Below, in pieces: positions 1-10,822 of a stretch of 64,000 nt of DNA; position 1 is the stretch's first letter; each line of letters begins with the position of its first letter. A model generated the notes under the pieces. It did no database searches. It saw nothing but the letters and a program-made list of their open reading frames with translations, and was not told where the DNA came from. Both the position numbers and the translations under genes were made by a program. Where the stretch lies: positions 62,001 through 126,000 of the forward strand of contig JAHBWI010000008.1 of the NCBI GenBank assembly GCA_019637075.1, in the 5' to 3' direction. Origin of the DNA: Nitrospiraceae bacterium. GTDB lineage: Bacteria; Nitrospirota; Nitrospiria; Nitrospirales; Nitrospiraceae.

Positions 1-1
1 C

Positions 2-1191
<1,190 letters not shown>

Positions 1192-1195
<4 letters not shown>

Positions 1196-3000
1196 GCGTT
1201 ACGTTTCTTCTTCGTTGTCGAAGGCCGGACCGGCGGTGGCCCCGCCGGTCCGGTCCTTTTTTGAGTCGCTGCCCGGCGGTGGGGGGAGTGGCCTCCCCCT
1301 GCCGCCAACGCCTGCCTCAGCAGAACCGAATCGCCCCCGTCATAGAACAATGACCGGAATGCCTGATGCACCGCGGCCGTATGCCGCTTCAGGTCCATGG
1401 TAAAGGCGCCGAGGGCGTCGGCCCGTCCGAGACTCCCGTAGCCCATTCGAATCGCGCAACGTGCCACGTCGGCCTCGCTCTCCGGTAAGGCATGGGTCTG
1501 CAAGTCGTGCATCATCTGGAGTTTGTGCTCGACGTCGCGGAGAAACCAATAGGCGTCGGTGAGCTGTTGTTGCTCGTCGGCAGAAAGAAGCCGGTGGTCG
1601 TGGAACCGTTGCAGCGCCCCCACAGTCCGCCTATCGAGCAGATCGGGCAGGGCCCGGCCGATGAGCACCTGAATCGTCTGAACCAAGAATTCGATTTCCC
1701 TGATTCCGCCGGTCCCGAGCTTCACGTTCCGGTGCGTGTGCCCCCGCCCGGCCATCTTCTCGTCGATCATGTCCTTCACGGAACGGACGTCGCGGACCAC
1801 GGCCAGCGCCCGGTCCTTGCTCACGGGAGCGAGTCCCGGCTCCAAGACGAAGGGCTTGACCATGCGTACAAAGGCTTCTCCCAGCTCGGTTGATCCCGCA
1901 ATGGGCCAAGCCTTCAACAGGGCTAAACGCTCCCAGACTTGCCCGCGTTTTTCGTAATAGCGTCCGTAGGCCTCGAGCGCGCGAGCCAGTTGCCCCACAC
2001 TGCCTTCGGCTCGGAGGCGCAGGTCGACCCGAAACACCGCCCCTTCACGCGTCTGCTCGGCCAAGGCCTTGGTCAGGTTCCTCGCCAGCAGTTCAAAATA
2101 TTCCTCGTTGGAGAGGGTCCGATCCTCGTCGGACTTTCCGGCCAGGGTCCTGCGCGTCTCCCCATCGGCCGAGGAATAGATGTAGATGAGGTCCACGTCG
2201 GAGCTGTAGTTCAGCTCGTGCCCGCCGAGCTTGCCCATTCCGATCACGGAAAATTGGGTTTCGACCCATGTCCCTTCTTTAGTCTGATGCATCGGGGTTC
2301 CATAGAGCGCTTTCAAATCCCGATCCACGATTTCATACGCGGCATGGATGAGCACCGAGGCCAGGTCCGAGAGGGAATCGGTTGTCTCCCACACCGTCGC
2401 AAGCCGCAGCAGATCCCGGACACCGATCCGCAACATCTCGCGCCGGCGGACACGCCGCAACACATCCAACTTGAGTTCGGTAGTCTTCAACGATCCGAGA
2501 CTCTGCCGCACGGCAGCCTCCATGCCTTCGCGGGTCGGTGCTGTCGAGAGGACCTGTTCTTCCGCCAGCCAGTAGACCAGCATGGGGTCGCGGATCAGCG
2601 CGAAGGCCAGCGAGTCGCTGTTGCCGAAAATCGTGCAGAGCAATCCCAGCATGCGCGGCGAGGCTTGTAAGTATTGAAGCAGCGCTGCCCTGTTGGCACT
2701 GCCGGTGAAGAGGCGTTCCCAATGGTTGAGAGCCTGGTCGGGATCCGCAGTACGGGCAATTTCGGCGAGCAGCATGGGAAAGATCGAGGCCAGCAGCCGA
2801 CGCGTATGGGGCTCGCCCGCCATCGTCTGGATATTGACGTCGGCTTCGGCCGGCCGTTCGATGCCGTAGGGGGTCAGGATACGGGCAACCTCCGCCGCCT
2901 CCAGACCGGAGGCAATCAACAACGGAAGTGGATCCGGATAGGTACGGCTGGCGACGGCCGCCGCGCGGCGGCCCTTCACCCCTGTCGGTTTCTTAACCAT
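1192..3000 (-). CDS. glnE: GlnE-like protein, N-terminal (deadenylylating-type) half only
   Basis: Corresponds to the N-terminal half of the bifunctional glutamine synthetase adenylyltransferase/adenylyl-removing enzyme. Seen: a helical N-terminus, the nucleotidyltransferase motif [20 protein letters not shown] (about residues 254-273), the [15 protein letters not shown] and [10 protein letters not shown] segments, and [15 protein letters not shown]. The last matches the first of the two nucleotidyltransferase units in full-length GlnE; E. coli GlnE is about 945 aa, while this protein has 602. It ends after the first helical bundle, with a basic tail (TTKKKRNA) encoded over the groEL terminator. 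The missing half appears to be the divergent gene at 3068. By family the N half removes AMP from GS; that it acts alone here is inference. A TATAAT box ends 8 bases before the ATG. Confidence 0.88.
1225..1262 (+). terminator. Intrinsic terminator of groEL
   Basis: A perfect 12-bp stem (CCGGACCGGCGG at 1225-1236, pairing with 1242-1253) encloses a 5-base loop and is followed by TCCTTTTTT. It lies 30 bases after the groEL stop, entirely within the 3' coding end of the convergent gene on the other strand. Confidence 0.9.
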
Positions 3001-3008
3001 TGCGCCGC

Positions 3009-3037
3009 ATTATACTGTCGCAATTCTCCCGGTACAA
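3009..3037 (-). promoter_or_regulatory. Promoter of the GlnE N-half gene
   Basis: On the minus strand, TTGTAC (3037-3032), a 17-base spacer and a perfect TATAAT (3014-3009). Only 8 bases separate the -10 box from the ATG at 3000, so the transcript is probably leaderless or nearly so. Its -35 overlaps the expected -35 position of the opposing promoter. Confidence 0.75.
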
Positions 3038-3059
3038 CGAACGCTGCTTCGGGTATACT
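3031..3059 (+). promoter_or_regulatory. Promoter of the ACT-GlnE gene
   Basis: TATACT at 3054-3059, exactly 8 bases before the ATG at 3068, mirrors the opposing gene. The -35 (GGTACA, 3031-3036, 17-base spacer) is weak and shares bases with the -35 of the divergent promoter, so the two polymerases may compete. The spacing predicts a leaderless mRNA. Confidence 0.55.
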
Positions 3060-3067
3060 TCGGTCCC

Positions 3068-5344
3068 ATGCAATCCGCGCAGGCCGATCGCGAGCGGATC
3101 CTCAACCTCTTGACTCCGCTATGCCGGGACATCGACCACGAAGTCCTGCAGGACTTCGTCTCGCGAATGGACCAGGACTACTTCGCGGTCTTTTCCCCTC
3201 CTCTCATCGCCGAACATGTCGCGTTGGCCGCGTATCTCACACCCGAGCATCCCTGCGAAGTCCGCTTTGCGAAGGTCGATCGCGGACGCTGGACGATCAC
3301 GATCGTCGCCTACGACTACTTTTCGGAATTCGCCACGATCTGCGGACTACTCTCAGCATTCGGGTTAAATATCGAAGAAGGGCGCATCTTCACCTCAGCG
3401 GAAAGCGAACCCTCGCGGACAGGACGATCCGGCACGCCCTATGGACTACGCCCAAGGCCGCAGGGCCGCCCCGGCCTCACTCGCAAAAAGATCGTGGATG
3501 TCTTCACCGTCAGCCCTATCGAAGGACAGACCTTCGCTGCGGGGGATCAAAAGCGGCTGAAGGACCAGCTCTCGCGCATGATCCTCCTGTTGGACGACAA
3601 CCAGTTTGACGAAGCGAGACAACAGGTCAACCGTCAACTGATCGAGCAGCTCGGCAAACGTCGCAGCTCGTTCAGCGGCTTGCTGCACACCGTGCATATC
3701 ACCTTCGACAATAGCCAATCGGCCACCGACACGATCATGGACATCCGGTCGGACGACACGCCGGCCTTCCTCTATGCCTTCGCCAACGCCTTGGCGATGC
3801 GCAACGTCTACATCAGCAAGGCCCAGTTCGCGATCGAGGAGGGCAAGCTGCACGACCGCTTCTACGTCCGCAACCGCTTCGGGCAGAAACTCCTCGACCC
3901 GGTCGACCAGGAACAACTCCGCCTCACCGCCGTCCTCATCAAACAATTCACCCATGCCCTGACCTGGGCGCCAGACCCGGCCAAAGCGCTGGAATCTTTC
4001 GATCAATTTCTCGACCTCGTACTGGAAGGCTCGCGGCAGACCGGGAAAAAGCAAGCCTGGGATTTCATCAAAGACAAGAAGACATTTCCGCTCTTGGCGA
4101 GACTTCTCGGCGCCAGCGACTTCCTCTGGGAAGACTTTCTCCGTCGGCAGCACGTCAACCTCCTGCCATTGTTGAAAGACTATCGCGACGCCCCGCTGAT
4201 TAAGCCTCAGGCTACGCTGCGTAAAGAACTCACCCGTGCGATCGCCAAAGCCAAGACCGACGAGGCCCGCAAGGAGGCGCTCAACCACTTCAAGGACCAA
4301 GAACTGTTCCGTATCGACATGAAACACATCGTCGAGCCGGGCACGAGCCTCCCCGACTTCTCATTGGCGATTTCGGAGCTGGCCGAAGTGATCGTGGAAC
4401 GCAGCCTAATCGACTGCCAGGCCAAGCTGAACAAGCTCTATGGCGCTCCGCGCCTGCCCAACAAGAAACCCTGCCCCTTCGCCATCCTCGGCGCGGGCAA
4501 ATTCGGCGGACGTGAGTTGGGTTACGCCTCCGACATCGAAGTGCTCTTCGTCTACGGCGGCCCAGGCCGCACCAGCGGCAAACAGGCCATCGAGAACAGT
4601 GAGTACTTCGAGCGGCTGGCACAGGAGCTGTTGCAGTGGATCGAGGCCAAGCAAGAAGGCATCTTTCATATCGACGTGCGGCTCAGACCCCACGGCGGCA
4701 AGGGATCGCTCGCCAACGCGTTCGAGGAGGTCTGTAGGTATTACAGCACCGAGGGTCTCGCCGCGCCGTTCGAACGGCAGGCGCTCATTAAGCTCCGCCA
4801 CATCGCGGGGGACGAGTCACTCGGGAAAAAGGTTGAAGCTCATCGGGACAGCTTTGTCTACAGCGGCGCTCCTTGGGACTTGAAGGTGGCGCTCGACCTG
4901 CGGCGGCAGCAGGTCAAGCAGCTCGTCGAGCCGGGGCAGATCAATCTCAAGCACAGCCACGGCGGGATCGTCACGCTGGAATATGCAATCCAGTATCTCC
5001 AAGTCATGCACGGCCACCGCGTCCCAAGCCTCCGCACACCGAACACGCTTCGCGCCCTCGGCGCCCTCATCGACGCCAGCCTGATCCCCCGCGCCACCGG
5101 CGAGAGCCTCCGCAAATCCTACCTCTTCATCCGCATGCTCATCGATGGCCTGCGCATGGTGCGGGGCAACACGAAGGACCTCGTGCTCCCCCCACCCGAG
5201 TCCGACGAGTTCATTTTCCTCGCCCGCCGTATCGGCTACCAAACAGAAGACTGGCAAACCGGAGCCAAGCACCTGCTGTCGGATATCGAGCAGCATATGA
5301 AACAGAACCGGGAGTTCTTCGAGAAGATGTTTGGGAAGGTGTGA
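3068..5344 (+). CDS. ACT-domain/GlnE C-half fusion (putative GS adenylyltransferase half)
   Basis: A 758-aa protein. An N-terminal region (about 70-110) resembles an ACT fold (RWTITIVAYDYFSEFATICG). A second ACT-like unit (about 205-285) resembles the GlnD ACT repeat: DDTPAFLYAFANALAMRNVY, then KAQFAIEEGKLHDRFYVRNR. From about 380 on it resembles a GlnE nucleotidyltransferase unit: AILGAGKFGGRELGYASDIE (about 472-491), HIDVRLRPHGGKGSLAN (534-550), and a GG-x4-EY-x2-QY segment near 632 like the C-half GGLMDIEF signature. The usual second acidic residue of the active-site DxD is Glu (SDIE). Together with the divergent 602-aa gene it would complete a GlnE, now with possible amino-acid-sensing domains. 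Substrate and direction of the reaction are inferred. Confidence 0.82.
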   Translation: MQSAQADRERILNLLTPLCRDIDHEVLQDFVSRMDQDYFAVFSPPLIAEHVALAAYLTPEHPCEVRFAKVDRGRWTITIVAYDYFSEFATICGLLSAFGLNIEEGRIFTSAESEPSRTGRSGTPYGLRPRPQGRPGLTRKKIVDVFTVSPIEGQTFAAGDQKRLKDQLSRMILLLDDNQFDEARQQVNRQLIEQLGKRRSSFSGLLHTVHITFDNSQSATDTIMDIRSDDTPAFLYAFANALAMRNVYISKAQFAIEEGKLHDRFYVRNRFGQKLLDPVDQEQLRLTAVLIKQFTHALTWAPDPAKALESFDQFLDLVLEGSRQTGKKQAWDFIKDKKTFPLLARLLGASDFLWEDFLRRQHVNLLPLLKDYRDAPLIKPQATLRKELTRAIAKAKTDEARKEALNHFKDQELFRIDMKHIVEPGTSLPDFSLAISELAEVIVERSLIDCQAKLNKLYGAPRLPNKKPCPFAILGAGKFGGRELGYASDIEVLFVYGGPGRTSGKQAIENSEYFERLAQELLQWIEAKQEGIFHIDVRLRPHGGKGSLANAFEEVCRYYSTEGLAAPFERQALIKLRHIAGDESLGKKVEAHRDSFVYSGAPWDLKVALDLRRQQVKQLVEPGQINLKHSHGGIVTLEYAIQYLQVMHGHRVPSLRTPNTLRALGALIDASLIPRATGESLRKSYLFIRMLIDGLRMVRGNTKDLVLPPPESDEFIFLARRIGYQTEDWQTGAKHLLSDIEQHMKQNREFFEKMFGKV

Positions 5345-5360
5345 GGGAAGGTAAGAAGAT

Positions 5361-5556
5361 GGAGGAGGACAGGTCTTCGCAGCTCCGGCGATGGCTCAAG
5401 CGTGCAGGGCCTCCTGGCCTCTGGGCTGTGCAACTCGTTCCATTTCTGGATTCTATCCGAATGGAACTTCGAACAGTGCTCGCCCTCGCCTTCGGCGACC
5501 ATGGCCACAAGGCCCTGCGAGCCATCGCAAGTCGCCGCGCTGATCTGTTCTCCTCC
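5361..5556. repeat. Large imperfect inverted repeat (MITE-like palindromic element)
   Basis: The two ends are inverted copies: GGAGGA at 5361 opposite TCCTCC at 5551-5556, GCGATGGCTC opposite GAGCCATCGC, and GCAGGGCCT opposite AGGCCCTGC. The centre carries a second hairpin built on GTTCCATT/AATGGAAC. It fills most of the gap between the ACT-GlnE gene and the next ORF. I see no credible protein in it. It could be a miniature mobile element, a terminator-like structure or a structured RNA. Confidence 0.65.
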
Positions 5557-5706
5557 AACTCAGAGGTATGAAACGGTGTCAGGTACTGAACGCTTGTCGT
5601 GTGTGGAAACCCTATCAAGAACGGTTTCGTTGAGAGCGCGTGAGATGCTCGAGAAGAAACACCCGACGGTAACACCCCTCGCCATGTTGTCAGGATGCAG
5701 ACCGTG

Positions 5707-6129
5707 ATGACACGCGATCTCGGGTTCCTTGTCGCTGCTCTTGTTTTGACTGCGAGCAGTGTCGCATCAAGTGAGCCGGAACGAATCTCGATTCAGCGGT
5801 TGCTGTCTCCCCAAGGGATTTCATACGAAAGTCATCTGGTGACCCTGCAGGGCAGGGCAAGTGGCATTCACATAACCCCGCCGTTCTCGTTCCAGAAGTG
5901 TCCAGTGCTGTACGGGCGAGCAGCTTTTACACTGCAGGACGATACAGGCGCTCTCACTGTCCACGTACTGGGAAGTTGTTTCCGGCCCGGCGCGGTTGAG
6001 GCCCTTCCCAAGGATGGGGAACACGTGCGAGTGACCGCGATAGTTCATGTGTTGAGTGCAGACCCGCCGATCCAAGTTCGAGTACAGGCCATCGCGATCG
6101 AGATTCTTGATTCAAATCGAACGCCGTGA
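5707..6129 (+). CDS. Small secreted OB-fold-like protein, function unknown
   Basis: About 140 aa. The N-terminus MTRDLGFLVAALVLTASSVA looks like a signal peptide. The mature part has the rhythm of a single OB-fold barrel: HLVTLQGRASGI, AFTLQDDTGALTVHVLG, then HVRVTAIVHVL. It contains a Cys-Pro (KCPVLYGRA) and a further Cys that could pair. The start at 5707 is preceded by AGGA; an in-frame ATG at 5695 is an alternative. It probably acts in the periplasm; ligand unknown. Confidence 0.65.
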   Translation: MTRDLGFLVAALVLTASSVASSEPERISIQRLLSPQGISYESHLVTLQGRASGIHITPPFSFQKCPVLYGRAAFTLQDDTGALTVHVLGSCFRPGAVEALPKDGEHVRVTAIVHVLSADPPIQVRVQAIAIEILDSNRTP

Positions 6130-6315
6130 CACGAGAAATAGCCGAGGCTAGTAGATCGCCTCAGGAACAATCTACCAGATATCGCTATCCACTAACCTAC
6201 CCTTCCAGACCAAACTGAACAGTCGTGCGCTTTCTCTTCTTAGATGGCCCCCCGCTCGTTTCCTTCATATAATCACCCTGTCAGCCGAAACTCTCCTCAC
6301 CCTCGAGAGGTCACC

Positions 6316-7383
6316 ATGAAGCTCCCGCGCAAGCAAGCTGCAGTGATCCGCGAAGCCCTCGCCGCATGGAAACGCGAAGGGTTGATTGCCGAGGCACAGG
6401 CCGCCACCTTAGCGGGAACCATCGAAGTGCAATACTTCGATTGGCGCAGGTTGGCGAAGTACTCCTTTTGGATCGCGCTGTTCTCGATCGTTGCCTCCGT
6501 CAGCGCGGCCTTGTCCGATCGCGCGCTGGTGGCACTTCTCGAAACGCTCTTCGAAACCCCTCCGCTCGCGCGCTGTATCATGCTGTCTGTCGGCGCGGCA
6601 AGCTTGTATCGATGGGGCCTTCACCGACGCACGCAAGCGCCGGACGAGGTCTATCGCAACGAAGCCATCATGTTCCTCGGTGTGCTGGCCACCGCAGGCG
6701 CCGTGTCGCAGCTGGGCCTCGCCTTGGATACGGGTTCCAGGCACATTTCCCTTCTACTGCTGCTCTCGTTTGTCGTATATGCGGCGCTGGGAGTGCTGCT
6801 CCAATCGAACCTTATTTGGATCTTTGCGCTGGCTTCCCTGGGAAGTTGGATGGGAACCGAGACGGGCTACATGTCTGGTTGGGGAGCCTATTATCTTGGC
6901 ATGAACTATCCGCTCCGGTTCGTCTTATTTGGCACGCTGCTCACCGGATCCGCATTGGCCTGGGAGAAGCATCCAATCGGTACGCACCTTCATCGAAGCA
7001 CGCTGGCGATGGGGTTGCTCTACCTGTTCATTGCCCTATGGATCATGTCGATCTTCGGCAACTACGGCGACATGCGTGCGTGGGAGCGAGTCAGGCAGAT
7101 CGAATTGTTCCATTGGTCGATTCTCTTCGCCGCCGTCGCAGGCTGGGCGATCTATCATGGGCTGCGTCACGACGATGACATGACAAAAGGATTCGGGCTG
7201 ACGTTTCTGGGGATCAACCTGTACACGCGCTTCTTCGAGCTCTTTTGGAACGGCCTGCACAAGGCGCTGTTCTTTGGCCTCTTGGGGGTGAGCTTTTGGT
7301 ACATCGGCAGCAAAGCCGAGACGATCTGGAACCTGGGCAAACGTGAGCTAGTGCAGATGCCAAAACCAGAGACTCAGGCCTAA
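6316..7383 (+). CDS. DUF2157-like multipass membrane protein
   Basis: A 355-aa protein. The N-terminal cytoplasmic helix-turn region (MKLPRKQAAVIREALAAWKR, then GLIAEAQAATLAGTIEV) is typical of DUF2157 membrane proteins. It is followed by about nine or ten hydrophobic segments, beginning with YSFWIALFSIVASVSAAL and ending near ALFFGLLGVSFWYIG. ATG 6316 is chosen because GAGAGG lies just upstream; an ORF opening at 6244 lacks a ribosome site and would add an unrelated 24-residue leader. No catalytic motif is visible, so the function is unknown. An MFS gene follows 33 bases later, probably in the same transcript. Confidence 0.75.
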   Translation: MKLPRKQAAVIREALAAWKREGLIAEAQAATLAGTIEVQYFDWRRLAKYSFWIALFSIVASVSAALSDRALVALLETLFETPPLARCIMLSVGAASLYRWGLHRRTQAPDEVYRNEAIMFLGVLATAGAVSQLGLALDTGSRHISLLLLLSFVVYAALGVLLQSNLIWIFALASLGSWMGTETGYMSGWGAYYLGMNYPLRFVLFGTLLTGSALAWEKHPIGTHLHRSTLAMGLLYLFIALWIMSIFGNYGDMRAWERVRQIELFHWSILFAAVAGWAIYHGLRHDDDMTKGFGLTFLGINLYTRFFELFWNGLHKALFFGLLGVSFWYIGSKAETIWNLGKRELVQMPKPETQA

Positions 7384-7416
7384 CCCACTGGACCCAGCCG
7401 TAGGAGGCAGAAGTCA

Positions 7417-8757
7417 ATGGCCAGTGGAGATTCATCAGGACCTGTGCTTCCGAACGCCCCCAACCGCACAGCGAACGCCGGCCTAGGGCTAACGATCGGC
7501 AGGACGCAGGCACGACGGTGGCTGCTGACGCGTGACTTCGGCCTCATCTGGTGGAGCCAGGTGTTGTCGCAGGTCGCAGACGGAGTGAGCAAGCTGGCGC
7601 TGCTCTGGTTCGTCTATGCGATCACCGGATCCCCGCTCAAGACCACGATGATCGGTCTGCTCCAGACCCTCCCACCCATCGTGTTCGGCCCATTTATCGG
7701 CGTGCTGGTAGATCGGCTTCCCAAGAAAGCCATCTTGATCGTGAGCGATGTTACCAGAGGAGTGTTGATCGGTGTTGTCCCCTGCATGGTCGCAGTCCCT
7801 CACTTCACAGTAGGCTCACTCTATATGCTGGTCTTTCTCTATGGCATCGCGACGGCCGTTTTCGTGCCGACATTGTCCTCAGCCGTGCCCTTCATGGTGC
7901 CGCGCAGGCAATTCACAGCGGCCAATGCACTACTCCAAAGTACAACCAGCCTTGGGATCATGATTGGTCCTGCCCTGAGCGGACTCGGCATCGCGCTTAC
8001 CGGTTCTCAGGAAGTCCTCTGCTGGAATGCCGTCACCTACCTGGCCTCTGCCGCCTGCCTCACTCCCATTCGGTTAAGGGAGCAGGGAGCGCCGGCGCAT
8101 CGGACTGAATCTGGTTCTACCGTCCTTCGCCACATGGTGGACGGTATGCGCTACGCGTTCTTCACACACCGGCAATTATTGGTCCTGATCATCATGGCCT
8201 CCGTCTACACCTTCGGCACCGGCGCGTTCACCACCCTTTTCCCGGTATTCGGTTCCACCATGCTGGGACTCGGCCCCGTCGAGGTCGGCTATCTGTGGTC
8301 TTGGTTGGGTGTCGGTTTCTTCCTGACATCCATCGGGCTCATCCGATTGAGCGAATGGCCTATGGACAAGCGAGTCCTAACCATCGCCGCCGCCTGCCTG
8401 CTGGGTGGAGCGTCGGTCTGCGCGCTCACTTGGGTCACCGACGTAAAGGCCGCCGCACTACTCATCACCTGCATTGGAATCGGATTCGGAGCCTGGACGC
8501 CGATGGCCTGGGGAATGATCCAAGAAATGGCGCCGGCAAACATGCTCGGGCGAGTCATGTCCGCCTATACGGCGGTCGCCACTGCTACCTCATTGGCTGG
8601 AATGAGCTTCTTCGGCTGGGTGACGGAAGCGTTCGGCTCCGCCATCAGCGTCGTGGGAATCGGTCTGATCCTGTGCTGTCTCGCGCTCTTGAGCCGATGG
8701 TTCAGCCGGCACGTCCATGAGCTTCGACCCGCCTCGGCAATCAGAAACTCGAATTGA
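7417..8757 (+). CDS. MFS permease (efflux-type, DHA3-like)
   Basis: A 446-aa inner-membrane transporter with the two six-helix halves of the major facilitator superfamily. After a short soluble N-terminus comes RDFGLIWWSQVLSQVADGVS, the entry into helix 1 common in MFS_3/enterobactin-exporter-like proteins. The loop 2-3 motif is GVLVDRLPKKAILIVSD. The second half begins around THRQLLVLIIMASVYTFGTG. AGGAGG lies upstream of the ATG. The substrate cannot be read from the sequence; export of a small molecule is the usual role. It follows the DUF2157-like gene closely. Confidence 0.88.
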   Translation: MASGDSSGPVLPNAPNRTANAGLGLTIGRTQARRWLLTRDFGLIWWSQVLSQVADGVSKLALLWFVYAITGSPLKTTMIGLLQTLPPIVFGPFIGVLVDRLPKKAILIVSDVTRGVLIGVVPCMVAVPHFTVGSLYMLVFLYGIATAVFVPTLSSAVPFMVPRRQFTAANALLQSTTSLGIMIGPALSGLGIALTGSQEVLCWNAVTYLASAACLTPIRLREQGAPAHRTESGSTVLRHMVDGMRYAFFTHRQLLVLIIMASVYTFGTGAFTTLFPVFGSTMLGLGPVEVGYLWSWLGVGFFLTSIGLIRLSEWPMDKRVLTIAAACLLGGASVCALTWVTDVKAAALLITCIGIGFGAWTPMAWGMIQEMAPANMLGRVMSAYTAVATATSLAGMSFFGWVTEAFGSAISVVGIGLILCCLALLSRWFSRHVHELRPASAIRNSN

Positions 8758-9114
8758 CGTTGGATTGAAGTTGGTAGCAGAGTTTCGATTCCGTTCCGTC
8801 AATCCGCTCAGGCGGCACGCAACAAGCGTGAGTCTCCTCGAACGGAGTAGTCGGGCCGTCACAACTCCCCAGTTGCCTCCCATAGCGACGTTCTGCCACT
8901 GCCATGTCCCTCCCCTCGCCTGGCATAACAATCTGTGAATCGCCGCACATGAATGGATGCATTGTTGTGAGGATAGTCATCGGTCGCAAAACCAGCACCG
9001 CCCCTGCGAATACATGCATTTAAACTTGTTGACGCATTCCTGCGCTTGGAGCACGCTACCGCTCACTCAGCTGTGACGCTCCTGAGCCACCAGCCTTTTG
9101 CGCGGAGGCCATTC
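8758..9114. other. Intergenic, no gene recognised
   Basis: 357 bases between the MFS gene and the hydrolase gene. Short ORFs here lack ribosome sites and family resemblance. A TTGACG near 9029 could be a -35 element for the hydrolase gene, but no good -10 follows at the right distance. No strong hairpin or repeat was found. Confidence 0.6.
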
Positions 9115-10572
9115 ATGAAACAAGCGGTGGTGTTGATCCATGGAATCGGTGAACAGCAACCGATGGAGACGCTACGGCGTTTCGTCTCCTCCGTGCTCCC
9201 GCCATCAGAGGACGGACAAGAGGCCTACTTCAGCAAGCCCGATCGGATGTCGGAGTTGTTCGAACTGCGTCGTCTGAAAAGCCGAGGGCGGACGAAGACC
9301 GACTTTTACGAGTATTACTGGGCCTACAATGTCGAAGGCACAAAGTTCTCCCACCTCGCGGGGTGGTTCTTTGGTCTGCTGTTCCGACGTTGGTCGAACA
9401 TTCCTCCTGGGCTCAAGAGCCTATGGGGCCTCTCTTGGTGCACGATGGCTGCACTGGCTGCGGGGGTCGCGATGGGATATGTCGCCCTCATCGGAAAGTG
9501 GTTCGAAGCCCAGCTACGCTATGGACCCGTCGGGCTTGTCCTCGCACTCTTGCTCTTCGGCCTGCAAGGCTTTCTGCTCTATTATGTAGGTGACGCCGCA
9601 CGATACCTGAGCCCGAACCCGCGCAACATCGCCCTCCGGCAAAAGATTCGTGCGGAAGGGGTCCAGTTACTGAGGCACCTGCATGATTCACGGGAGTACG
9701 ACCGTATTGTCGTTGTCGGGCATAGTTTGGGGAGCGTGATCGGCTACGACCTGATTGCGAGACTTTGGCTGGAATACAACACGGTCTACGACTTCAAAAC
9801 CAATGCGACCCTCCTTGCTGCCTATCTCAGCGAGGGGAAGGCCCCCCAACCCATCATCGGACATCGGCTCCATGAGACTGGACAGCTCCTCTCGTCCGAC
9901 CATAGCGACGAGGCCCTTCAAGCATTCCAACGTGCACAGACGGAGGGGTGGAAAGAACAGCAGCGATGGGGCAACCCCTGGCGCGTCTCCGACTTCATCA
10001 CGATCGGCAGCCCACTTGCCCATGCCATGCTCCTACTGGCCAGTGACGGCGACGATTTTAAGGCCCGTCAAGCGCAACGGGAACTGCCGACCTGCCCGCC
10101 GGTCACGGATAAGAAGGGCTATGGGTATGTCGACGAACAGCCGCTCGTTGTCGGAAACGGACGACGGTTCTCGCCCCACATTCTCCATCACGGCGCCGCG
10201 TTCGCGGTGACCAGATGGACCAACCTCTATTGCCCTGCCCGCCTCGGTCTGTTCGGCGATATCATCGGCGGCCCTTTGAAGAAGGTATTCGGCGCCGGCA
10301 TCAGGGACATTGCGGTCACGGTACGGGGATGGCGGCGGTGGACACTTCTGGCTCACACGGCCTACTGGTCACGCAATGCGGCAGGCACTGGGGCAAGCGA
10401 ACCGGAGAGCAAGCCACAGTGGGCCCTGACTGCGCTGAAGGACGCGTTAGGGCTCGAGGACTTAAGACAGTTCCGCATCGGCGGCCCCCCTGCCGAGAAG
10501 AAGGCCCCTGCCGTCGGCGATCAGCGCCTCCAGGAACAGCCGCCCCTCACTACGCAGGGTACCTCGACCTGA
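9115..10572 (+). CDS. Membrane-associated alpha/beta-hydrolase-like protein
   Basis: A 485-aa protein. It begins MKQAVVLIHGIGEQQPMETL, a HGxG oxyanion-type opening of alpha/beta hydrolases, and has the nucleophile elbow VVVGHSLGSVIGYDL (about residues 201-215). Two hydrophobic stretches lie between them (near ALAAGVAMGYVALIG and GLVLALLLFGLQGFLLYYVG), suggesting insertion in the membrane. A late FSPHILHHG stretch could supply the catalytic His. The start is chosen for GGAGG before ATG 9115. Lipase, esterase or PGAP1-like activity is possible; the substrate is unknown. Confidence 0.75.
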   Translation: MKQAVVLIHGIGEQQPMETLRRFVSSVLPPSEDGQEAYFSKPDRMSELFELRRLKSRGRTKTDFYEYYWAYNVEGTKFSHLAGWFFGLLFRRWSNIPPGLKSLWGLSWCTMAALAAGVAMGYVALIGKWFEAQLRYGPVGLVLALLLFGLQGFLLYYVGDAARYLSPNPRNIALRQKIRAEGVQLLRHLHDSREYDRIVVVGHSLGSVIGYDLIARLWLEYNTVYDFKTNATLLAAYLSEGKAPQPIIGHRLHETGQLLSSDHSDEALQAFQRAQTEGWKEQQRWGNPWRVSDFITIGSPLAHAMLLLASDGDDFKARQAQRELPTCPPVTDKKGYGYVDEQPLVVGNGRRFSPHILHHGAAFAVTRWTNLYCPARLGLFGDIIGGPLKKVFGAGIRDIAVTVRGWRRWTLLAHTAYWSRNAAGTGASEPESKPQWALTALKDALGLEDLRQFRIGGPPAEKKAPAVGDQRLQEQPPLTTQGTST

Positions 10573-10785
10573 CCGCAATCAGGACAGTCGGGCATACGCG
10601 CGCTTTTTCATAGCGCCCACTTGACCCTAGTATCACCCACAGCCGCCGACTCCCAACAGTCGCACCCCGGTGGCCGCCCCCCCCACCATGGCCGCTCCCA
10701 TCGCGTGATTTCGCGATGGTTCCCGCCGCGGCTCACCCAACTCGCGAACCCATATTTACCCCTAAGTTCCACAACCAAATGCCTC

Positions 10786-10814
10786 TATACAGTCGCCGGC
10801 CGCTCTGCTAGAGT
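10786..10814 (+). promoter_or_regulatory. Promoter of the lone receiver gene, probably leaderless
   Basis: TATACA (10786-10791), a 17-base spacer and TAGAGT (10809-10814), with the ATG 8 bases further on. No Shine-Dalgarno sequence lies in those 8 bases. The rest of the 250-base gap to the hydrolase gene shows no gene. Confidence 0.5.
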
Positions 10815-10822
10815 CAGCACCC

